A stretch of 11,626 bases of DNA, taken from contig JAAWEO010000043.1 in the NCBI GenBank assembly GCA_022794295.1, positions 1-11,626 of the forward strand, read 5' to 3'. Below are positions 6,116 to 11,626 of the stretch, one piece after another (the stretch's first letter is position 1; each line of letters begins with the position of its first letter). The DNA comes from Angelakisella sp. Lineage in GTDB: Bacteria > Bacillota > Clostridia > Oscillospirales > Ruminococcaceae. The position numbers and the translations under genes were made by a program. The notes under the pieces are model-generated. The model did no database searches. It saw nothing but the letters and a program-made list of their open reading frames with translations, and had not been told where the DNA came from.

Positions 6116-7396
6116 ATGGAACGATTTGCCATTGTCGGCTTCGGGTGTGCCGGATACCATGGGCTCCGGGCCATTCGGGAGGCGGGCTCCTCCGCCCGGG
6201 TGGATGTTTACAGCGACACCGGGCTGCCCCCCTATAACCCTATGCTCACCACCTATTACACAGCGGGCCGCCTTCCCTACGAGGGGCTGTTCCCCTTCGG
6301 GAGTTTGTCGGAGATCGCCCGGGAGTACGACGCACACCTCTTTACCGAAACCCGGGCCGCCCGGGTGGATTCCAAAAACCGGGCCGTCGTCACCGGCTCC
6401 GGGGAACGGCAGGAGTATGACAAGATCCTTGTGGCTGCCGGGGCCTCCGCCTTTGTGCCGGGAAGCTTTGCCAACCTGAAGGGGGCCTTCTGTATGCGCA
6501 CCGTGGAGGACGCGGTGCGGCTCCACGACGCCATTCAGGAGCGGGAGTATCAGAACGCGGTCATCGTGGGCGCCTCCATGGTCGGCATCAAGGTCGCGGA
6601 GCTCCTGCACAAGCGGGGCTGCCAGGTCACCCTGGCGGATATGGCCCCCCACATCTTCGCCCTGGCCGCCTACCCGGAGGTCTCGGAGATGATCGAGGCC
6701 CGCCTGCGGGAGATGGGCATCGCAATGGCCTTTGGTCAGGCCATTGCCGGGGCAGAGGAGCACCTGGACTCCAACGGGAAAGTGAGGGGGTACACCGTCC
6801 GTTTGGCGGATGGCAGTACCCTGGAAACGGAGCTTCTGGTGCTCAACATCGGCACCCGGGCCGCCACCGGCTTTTTGGACCCCGGGGAGATCACCATTGA
6901 CCGGGGCATCCTGGTGGACGAGCGGATGGAGACCTCCGTCCCGGGGATCTACGCTGCCGGGGACTGCTCCCAGGGGCGAAATCTCCAGTCGGGGGAACGG
7001 CAGATCATCGGCCTGTGGGCCAACGCCGGCACCCAGGGCCGGGTGGCCGGGCGGAATATGGCGGGGGTCCCCGACGAAACAGACGGCAACATTCTCCACA
7101 ATATCACCCACTTTTTGGATATGGATTTTATCGGCCTGGGGGACAACCGCCTTGGGGGAGAGGTGCACACCTACCAGTCCCCGGACAAGGGCTTTTACCT
7201 CCAGGCGGTGGTAAAGGACAAAAAGGCTGTGGGCTTTAACATCCTAGATAACTACGGGGTCTCGGGGATCCTCAAGGCCCATTTGATCAGGCTCCTGCGG
7301 GGCCAGCCCTGCTCCTTCACCCCGGAGCAGCGGGGACAGCTCCTCCGCTACAGGTTGGAGGAAGGATTCATCGAGAAGCTGGAGGCGAGAACATGA
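6116..7396 (+). CDS. FAD/NAD(P)-dependent oxidoreductase, electron-input subunit of Mo/W cassette
   Basis: This 426-aa protein is a two-dinucleotide-fold flavoprotein of the pyridine-nucleotide-disulfide-oxidoreductase superfamily, resembling the flavin part of NirB or NADH oxidases. It has an N-terminal FAD motif G-F-G-C-A-G (8-13), a central NAD(P)H motif G-A-S-M-V-G (152-157) whose second strand ends in L-A-D, suggesting NADH preference, and A-A-G-D-C at about 280-284 for the FAD ribityl chain. No C-x4-C redox disulfide is seen. It probably takes electrons from NAD(P)H and passes them to the Fe-S subunit encoded two genes on. Its stop overlaps the next start as ATGA, indicating translational coupling. 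ATG 6116 starts directly at the FAD fold; AAAGGA ends at 6101, a somewhat long 14-base gap. ATG 6101 is possible but abuts AAAGG, and GTG 6071 lies in the hairpin arm. Confidence 0.85.
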   Translation: MERFAIVGFGCAGYHGLRAIREAGSSARVDVYSDTGLPPYNPMLTTYYTAGRLPYEGLFPFGSLSEIAREYDAHLFTETRAARVDSKNRAVVTGSGERQEYDKILVAAGASAFVPGSFANLKGAFCMRTVEDAVRLHDAIQEREYQNAVIVGASMVGIKVAELLHKRGCQVTLADMAPHIFALAAYPEVSEMIEARLREMGIAMAFGQAIAGAEEHLDSNGKVRGYTVRLADGSTLETELLVLNIGTRAATGFLDPGEITIDRGILVDERMETSVPGIYAAGDCSQGRNLQSGERQIIGLWANAGTQGRVAGRNMAGVPDETDGNILHNITHFLDMDFIGLGDNRLGGEVHTYQSPDKGFYLQAVVKDKKAVGFNILDNYGVSGILKAHLIRLLRGQPCSFTPEQRGQLLRYRLEEGFIEKLEART

Positions 7397-9534
7397 CTGA
7401 ACTGGAACGAAAGCTTAAGGCAAAGATCCCCGGCCCGGACACCGGCATCGAGGTCCGCCGCACCCTCTGTGACATCTGCTCCCCAGGGATGCACTGCGGC
7501 ATAGGCGCCTATGTAAAGGACGGGCGGGTCATCAAGATCGAGGGGCTGGACGGTCACCCCTCCAACGACGGGCGCCTCTGCACCAAGGGGCTCCAAAACC
7601 GTCAGTATATCTACCGGGAGGACCGCATCAAGACCCCTCTGCGCCGTGTAGGAAAGCGGGGGGAGGGCAGGTTTGAGCCCATCTCCTGGGAGGAAGCCTA
7701 CAAGGAGATCGCCGATGGCCTGAACGCCGCCAAGGAGAAGTACGGGGCAGAGAGCGTCGCCTTTTACGCCGGTTACTCCAAGTGGTACCGCCAGACCCTG
7801 CGCCGGTTCGCCTACGCCTTTGGCACCCCCAACTACGGGGCGGAGTCCAGCTCCTGCTACACTGCCGCCTTTATGGCCTGGAAGGTAGCTGCCGGGGACC
7901 AGGGCGGCCCGGATATGGGAAACAGCGACCTGTTCCTGGGCTGGGCCTTCAACCCCTTTTATTCCAGCTATATGGCGGGCCGCCACGCCATGGCCCTAAA
8001 GGAAAAGGGCCTGAAGTTCCTGATTGTGGACACCCGGCGGACCCCTGCCAGCGAAAAGCTGGCCGACCTGTTCCTCCAGCCCCGCACCGGGACCGACGGG
8101 GCCCTGGCCCACGCCATCGCCAACGTCCTGATCCAAAAGGGCTGGATCGACCGCCCCTATCTTGACAAGTACGTCTATGGCTTCCCGGAATACGCCGCCT
8201 ATGTGGCCGGCTTTAACGAAAGCAACATCGAGGAGCTTACCGGGGTCCCCTACCACCAGGTGGAGGCCGCCGCCCGGCTGATCCATGAAAACCCCCGGAT
8301 GAGCTGCAACGAGTCCTCCGCCCCCCTCTGCCACCACCGCAACGGAATGCAGAACTACCGGGCGGTAATGGCCCTGCTGGCCCTCACCGGCAACTTTGAC
8401 CGCACCGGCGGCCAGAAGCTGACCCCCCACAGCTATATGCACGTCTGCTGCGGCTTTGAGAGCCGCGAGGAGGACTACAACTACGAAACCAAGCCCCAGG
8501 GGGTCAAGGACCCGGTGGGCGGCCCCCGCTTCCCCCTGTGGAACTACACCGAGGGAGAGATGCAGGCCATGGACCTGCCCCGGCAGATCCTGGAGGGCAC
8601 CCCCTATCCCATGCGGGCGCTGATGGGCCTGGGCCTGAACGCCAAGATGTTCCCCAACACCCCCCGGATGTACCAGGCCCTGGAGGCCCTGGACTTCTTT
8701 GTGGATGTGGACCTGTTCCTGACCAAAACCGCCAAGTACGCCGACATTGTCCTCCCCGCCTGCTCCAGCTTTGAACGGGGAGAGTTCAAGCCCTATCCCA
8801 ACGGCACTGCCTGGTACACCTCCCCGGCCATTGCCCCCCTGGGCGAGGCCAAAAGCGACACCGATATCCTCACCGAGCTGGCCCGGTATATGGACCTCCC
8901 GGATGAAACCCTGAAAAAGGGCTACGACTACTTTATCCAGACCTACATTCTGGATGGCCTGGGGGTCACCATCGATCAGCTGAAGCAGGCGGAGCTGCCC
9001 ATCCCCATTGCCCCGCCCCAGGCCTATACCGACCGCCAGGAGCTGGACAAGGGCCTGAAGACCCCCACCGGCAAATTCGAGCTGAAAAGCGCTGTGATCG
9101 AGCAGCACCCGGAGTGGGGCCTGGACGCCCTGCCCACCTACCGGGAGCCCCTGGATGAAGCCGACCCCAAGGCCTACCCCTTTACCCTCACCTCCGGGAG
9201 CCGCATCCCGGGAGCCCTCCACTCCCGCCTTCACGAGGTGCCCATGGGCCGTGCCCTTCGGCCGGAGCCCACTGCCGACATGAACCAGGGGGACTGCCTC
9301 CGGCTTGGGGTCTGCGAAGGGGACACCATTGTCATCTCCACCCTGCGGGGAGCAGTCACTGTTAAGGTCCACCCCACCCAAAGCGTTCCGGCGGGTCTGG
9401 TGAACCTTTACCACGGCTATCCGGAGGCCAACGTCAACGACCTGATGGACGAGGACCACCTGGACCCCTATTCCGGGTTCCCCGCCTACCGTTCCACCCG
9501 CTGCGCCATAGCCAAGGCAGAAAAGGAGGGCTGA
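7393..9534 (+). CDS. Molybdopterin (Mo/W-bis-MGD) oxidoreductase catalytic subunit
   Basis: This 713-aa protein belongs to the DMSO-reductase (complex iron-sulfur molybdoenzyme) superfamily. An N-terminal [4Fe-4S] motif is formed by C26, C29, C35 and C63 (C-x2-C-x5-C-x27-C), followed by T-K-G with the conserved lysine K65. C155 in S-S-S-C-Y lies where the protein ligand of Mo or W is expected, so a cysteine-ligated metal, as in PhsA/PsrA and periplasmic nitrate reductases, is predicted. The C-terminal part (about 590-710) has the molybdopterin-dinucleotide-binding domain with L-T-S-G-S-R near 598. At 713 aa it is compact. No Tat signal precedes the cluster, so it should act in the cytoplasm. 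It sits between its flavin partner (4-base overlap) and Fe-S partner (3-base gap). The substrate is unknown: S-, N- or O-oxide, (thio)sulfate-like sulfur compound, or aromatic/organic substrate are all possible. Confidence 0.9.
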   Translation: MTELERKLKAKIPGPDTGIEVRRTLCDICSPGMHCGIGAYVKDGRVIKIEGLDGHPSNDGRLCTKGLQNRQYIYREDRIKTPLRRVGKRGEGRFEPISWEEAYKEIADGLNAAKEKYGAESVAFYAGYSKWYRQTLRRFAYAFGTPNYGAESSSCYTAAFMAWKVAAGDQGGPDMGNSDLFLGWAFNPFYSSYMAGRHAMALKEKGLKFLIVDTRRTPASEKLADLFLQPRTGTDGALAHAIANVLIQKGWIDRPYLDKYVYGFPEYAAYVAGFNESNIEELTGVPYHQVEAAARLIHENPRMSCNESSAPLCHHRNGMQNYRAVMALLALTGNFDRTGGQKLTPHSYMHVCCGFESREEDYNYETKPQGVKDPVGGPRFPLWNYTEGEMQAMDLPRQILEGTPYPMRALMGLGLNAKMFPNTPRMYQALEALDFFVDVDLFLTKTAKYADIVLPACSSFERGEFKPYPNGTAWYTSPAIAPLGEAKSDTDILTELARYMDLPDETLKKGYDYFIQTYILDGLGVTIDQLKQAELPIPIAPPQAYTDRQELDKGLKTPTGKFELKSAVIEQHPEWGLDALPTYREPLDEADPKAYPFTLTSGSRIPGALHSRLHEVPMGRALRPEPTADMNQGDCLRLGVCEGDTIVISTLRGAVTVKVHPTQSVPAGLVNLYHGYPEANVNDLMDEDHLDPYSGFPAYRSTRCAIAKAEKEG

Positions 9535-9537
9535 GCA

Positions 9538-10050
9538 ATGAAACGGTATCTGTTTTTTGACTCTGAAAAATGCACCGCCTGCGGGGCCTGCGCCCTGGCC
9601 TGCATCGATCAAAACGATGTGGACACGGCGGCCGGCCAGCAGCCCTTTCGCCACACCTTTACCCTGGAGGGCCGCAAGGGGGAGCTGAGCTTCTACTCGG
9701 TATCCTGTATGCACTGCGCCGACGCCTCCTGTGTTATGGGCTGCCCCTGCGGCTGCCTGACCAAGGACCCGGAGAGCGGCTTCACCCTATACGACACCCA
9801 GAACTGCATTGGCTGCCATTCCTGTGCCATGGCCTGTCCCTACGGTATTCCCGGCTTTGGTGCAGACGGTAAAATGCAGAAATGCGACGCCTGCATCCAG
9901 CGGCAGAGGGCCGGGCTGGTACCTGCCTGTGTCAAGGTCTGTCCCACCGGGGCGCTCTCCCTGCTGACCCAGGAGGAATTCCTGGCCCGTCAGGAGAAGG
10001 AGCGGCAAAAAAAGGCCCGGCTGATGATGACGAAGCAGCTGGATCAATAA
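9538..10050 (+). CDS. Four-cluster ferredoxin-like Fe-S subunit (DmsB/PhsB type)
   Basis: This 170-aa protein carries 16 cysteines in the DmsB/PhsB order, enough for four [4Fe-4S] clusters: C12-C15-C18-C22, C57-C60-C65-C69, C90-C93-C96-C100, and C116-C119-C131-C135. Such subunits wire a molybdopterin catalytic subunit to its electron partner. Here that partner is probably the flavoprotein at 6116-7396, since no membrane anchor gene (DmsC/NrfD type) is present. The second cluster motif is odd: the usual C-P-x-G-A ending is C-P-C-G-C, adding C71 and C73. The C-terminus is a short charged tail. AAAGGAGGG (9522-9530) lies 7 bases before the ATG, inside the end of the previous gene, consistent with tight coupling. 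There is no signal peptide, so the complex should be cytosolic. Confidence 0.9.
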   Translation: MKRYLFFDSEKCTACGACALACIDQNDVDTAAGQQPFRHTFTLEGRKGELSFYSVSCMHCADASCVMGCPCGCLTKDPESGFTLYDTQNCIGCHSCAMACPYGIPGFGADGKMQKCDACIQRQRAGLVPACVKVCPTGALSLLTQEEFLARQEKERQKKARLMMTKQLDQ

Positions 10051-10075
10051 TACGACCATTATCCATCGCCAAAAA

Positions 10076-10103
10076 GGCCGGGACCAAAAAAGGGGTCCCG
10101 GCC
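10076..10103. terminator. Stem-loop after the Fe-S subunit gene
   Basis: Arms 10076-10085 (GGCCGGGACC) and 10094-10103 (GGTCCCGGCC) form a perfect 10-bp GC-rich stem with an A-rich loop, 25 bases after the Fe-S gene stop. On the plus strand it is followed by CTTACC, a poor T-run. On the minus strand it is followed by TTTTT, making it a better terminator in that direction. It probably marks the end of the redox operon, perhaps with partial read-through. Confidence 0.55.
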
Positions 10104-10104
10104 C

Positions 10105-10132
10105 TTACCAAGTAAATCAAAAAAGCTATGAA
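10105..10132 (+). promoter_or_regulatory. Weak promoter candidate for the EamA transporter gene
   Basis: TTACCA (10105-10110) and TATGAA (10127-10132) are 16 bases apart, directly after the stem-loop. The match is modest and the implied leader before the ATG at 10150 would be only about 10 nt, so read-through from upstream is a real alternative. Confidence 0.2.
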
Positions 10133-10149
10133 GTAAAGGAGATCTTTTT

Positions 10150-11022
10150 ATGCTTGTCGGTATCATTGCGGTGGCGGGAGCCGCCACTCTGCTGGGGATC
10201 CTGCCCAGCCTGCAAAAACAGGTGCTGGTGGACGGTCTGCCCATGAACAGTCTGATGGCCTACACCAATCTGATCATCACCCTGGTCAGTCTGCTTATGG
10301 CCCTGGCGAAAAAACGGAGCCTTCGGGCGCGGCCGGTGCAGGCATTTCAGGCAATGGTAATGGGGACAGCCGGTATGCTGGTCACCGCCATGCTGCTGAA
10401 CAACGCCTATCTTTACCTGCCGGTTGGGGTTGCCATAATGCTGAACTTTTTGTACCCCACGGTGGTCTGTGTGGTGATGGGGACCTTATTCCGCCAGGGC
10501 TTTACCAAGCTCCAGCTGGCAGCCATTGCCTGCTCCATTTTGGGAATGGTTTGCTTGGCCGGGAAGGGGGGCGAGCTTCACCCTGTGGGGCTGCTTTGCG
10601 CTCTGGCTTCTGCCTTTACCTACGGCGGGTATTTGATTGCCAACGAAAAGGGGCCTGCCAACGAGCTGCCTATTGAGACCAAGCTTTTTTACGTCTCGCT
10701 TCCGGGGACGGTATTATTTTGGATTCTGGCACCGGCGACCAACACCCTGGCGGCACCGGCGGGCGGGCTTACCGGATGGGTCTATGTAATTGGGGCAGGG
10801 TTATTTACTGTATGCGGTTACTTCCTGATGATGTACGGCATCAGCCGGATGGGGGCTTCCACGGCGGCATTTGTTTCCATGCTGGAGCCGATTGTCAGTG
10901 TCGTATTCGGGACGATTTGGTTTCATGATCCGATAACGGTGGGGGTAGTAGCCGGGGGGCTGCTGGTACTGGGAAGCATTCTGCTGATTGCGATGGACGG
11001 CAACAAGAAAGCGGCATCCTGA
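10150..11022 (+). CDS. DMT/EamA-family membrane transporter
   Basis: This 290-aa protein is made almost wholly of hydrophobic segments, about 10, in two EamA-like halves (about 1-135 and 145-285). The second half has the typical G-A-S-T-A-A-F-V-S-M-L-E-P-I-V stretch near 237-251, whose Glu-Pro is common in drug/metabolite exporters. Family members export amino acids, metabolites or drugs across the inner membrane; the substrate is unknown. AAAGGAG (10135-10141) lies 8 bases before the ATG. Codon use mixes GGG, GGC, TTT and TTG more than in the lyase and permease genes, suggesting lower expression. It follows the redox cassette after a stem-loop, so it may be a separate unit. Its stop codon lies in the loop of a small dyad (AAGCGGC 11009-11015 with GCCGCTT 11025-11031). 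Confidence 0.88.
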   Translation: MLVGIIAVAGAATLLGILPSLQKQVLVDGLPMNSLMAYTNLIITLVSLLMALAKKRSLRARPVQAFQAMVMGTAGMLVTAMLLNNAYLYLPVGVAIMLNFLYPTVVCVVMGTLFRQGFTKLQLAAIACSILGMVCLAGKGGELHPVGLLCALASAFTYGGYLIANEKGPANELPIETKLFYVSLPGTVLFWILAPATNTLAAPAGGLTGWVYVIGAGLFTVCGYFLMMYGISRMGASTAAFVSMLEPIVSVVFGTIWFHDPITVGVVAGGLLVLGSILLIAMDGNKKAAS

Positions 11023-11288
11023 AGGCCGCTTCCAGGCGGGCGAGATTTCTGCCGGCGCAGCACCATACCCGAAGCCCAACGCCCGGTACCGGCTAGCCTT
11101 TCTGTCACCGGACACAGTCCGGTCCGGGTCCAGGGCGGACAGCGCCTGGTCGTCCGCCGCACTGCGCCCGCAGGGCGCGTTTCGGAGCGCAACCGAGCGC
11201 AGCGAGGCTCTTAGCGCGGAGATCGGGCGAAACTCCCCGGTATGAGGCAGCAGCTTTCGACTAAGGCTGCGGCTAATAATATGGCGCT
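11023..11288. other. Hairpin-dense GC-rich non-coding stretch
   Basis: No convincing gene is seen. Perfect short dyads follow one another: 11107-11112 with 11118-11123 (ACCGGA/TCCGGT), 11135-11140 with 11152-11157 (GCGGAC/GTCCGC), and 11164-11169 with 11173-11178 (GCGCCC/GGGCGC). The 7-mer GAGCGCA is repeated at 11185-11191 and 11195-11201. It reads as a repeat-rich 3' untranslated or intergenic region. Confidence 0.5.
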
Positions 11289-11321
11289 AAAGAAAGGATG
11301 GCAGAGCTGTCCTTTCTTTTT
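11289..11321 (+). terminator. Rho-independent terminator
   Basis: AAAGAAAGGA (11289-11298) pairs with TCCTTTCTTT (11310-11319); further pairs including G-U wobbles extend into the loop. The 3' arm ends in a T-run (11317-11321). This is the clearest intrinsic terminator in the window and would end transcripts coming through the EamA gene, about 270 bases after its stop codon. Confidence 0.75.
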
Positions 11322-11580
11322 GCGTAAAATCGAAGTGACAAGCCGCGGCCGGAACGAGACTGGCCGACACCTACTCGCGGGGAGCGCCAGGCGCTGGCGG
11401 GTTTTGCTTATCTGTCCTTCAAGACAGGCCCGCAGGGCCGCTTCTTGAACGTGTCTGCCTCTCGGTCCTGGGTGCAGTGTTTTGGTGTATAGCAGGTTCG
11501 TTTCCTTTGACTGCCACGCGACGGCCTCCCCTTCGCATTCCTGTCTCGTTCTAAAGGCCCTTTGTCTCGTTTCGCCTCCC
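11322..11580. other. Non-coding stretch with stem-loops and a 21-base-period repeat
   Basis: No gene is supported. CGCCAG (11385-11390) and CTGGCG (11394-11399) form a stem followed by GGTTTTG, a weak terminator-like element. A longer compound stem pairs TTCAAGA (11418-11424) with TCTTGAA (11443-11449), enclosing GGCCC/GGGCC (11427-11431 with 11435-11439). TGTCTCGTT occurs at 11542-11550 and 11563-11571. The density of dyads suggests mobile-repeat debris or structured RNA. Confidence 0.45.
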
Positions 11581-11588
11581 CGGCGAGG

Positions 11589-11618
11589 GGTCACTTTCTG
11601 TTGCGACAGAAAGTAACC
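11589..11618. repeat. Palindromic repeat, probably the edge of an interspersed element
   Basis: ACTTTCTGT (11593-11601) and ACAGAAAGT (11606-11614) form a perfect 9-bp stem around TGCG. After one C/A mismatch the stem continues with GGT/ACC (11589-11591 with 11616-11618). An A-rich AAAGTAACCAAAG-like tail follows. Such AAAGTAACCAAA-type palindromes recur in intergenic repeats of various bacteria; from memory only. The element runs to or past the window edge. Confidence 0.5.
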
Positions 11619-11626
11619 AAAGAACG

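Noticed and set aside
7996..9714. Minus-strand open frame of 572 codons opposite the Mo/W subunit
   Set aside because: No recognisable motif and low-complexity composition; the plus strand carries clear cluster and cofactor motifs.
11211..11594. Minus-strand open frame of 127 codons in the right-hand repeat region
   Set aside because: It spans the terminator and several hairpins, is Arg-rich without a domain, and no clear ribosome-binding site was found; probably a repeat-derived spurious frame.
1..11626. tRNA, rRNA, CRISPR array, IS element or riboswitch
   Set aside because: No cloverleaf, rRNA-like stretch, regularly spaced repeat-spacer pattern, transposase gene or recognisable aptamer was seen on either strand by eye.

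Overview
The window is GC-rich DNA with strong AGGAGG-type ribosome-binding sites, sigma70-type promoters in short AT-rich gaps, and short GC-rich hairpin repeats at both ends. Together with an anaerobe-like gene set (old-yellow-enzyme/2-enoate reductase type flavoprotein, Crp/Fnr regulator, Mo/W-bis-pterin enzyme, many Fe-S clusters) this suggests a strictly anaerobic, high-GC Firmicute, probably a gut Oscillospirales relative. That taxonomic guess is inference from style and content, not from a marker gene.

Layout. Positions 1-215 hold no gene, only short hairpin repeats and a 16-bp stem-loop just downstream of the first gene. 216-2153 (minus) encodes a 645-aa FMN/Fe-S/FAD enoate-reductase-like enzyme. 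It is divergent from a Crp/Fnr-family regulator (2370-3047, plus). Their shared intergenic region has two overlapping promoters facing opposite ways and a TTG-N8-CAA dyad at the overlap, so the regulator may control the enzyme gene and itself. An AT-rich gap (about 3101-3300) ends in a near-consensus promoter (TTGCCA-17-TATAAT) for a plus-strand series: a MalY/PatB-type PLP beta-C-S lyase (3392-4561), an APC amino-acid permease (4683-6020), then, after a 12-bp hairpin, a three-gene redox cassette: FAD/NAD(P) oxidoreductase (6116-7396), Mo/W-bis-pterin catalytic subunit (7393-9534) and a four-cluster ferredoxin-like subunit (9538-10050). A second hairpin precedes a DMT/EamA exporter-like gene (10150-11022). 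The last 600 bases hold no convincing gene, only hairpins, a clear rho-independent terminator and the start of a palindromic repeat cut by the window edge.

How the genes may work together. The permease and PLP lyase look like an uptake-and-cleavage pair for a sulfur-containing amino acid or cysteine S-conjugate. The redox cassette has all the parts of a soluble, NAD(P)H-linked molybdenum or tungsten reductase: flavin entry point, 16-Cys Fe-S wire and a cysteine-ligated Mo/W catalytic subunit without a Tat signal. No promoter is evident between the permease and the cassette, so co-transcription is plausible. The substrate of the cassette cannot be read from the sequence and is the most interesting unknown here.
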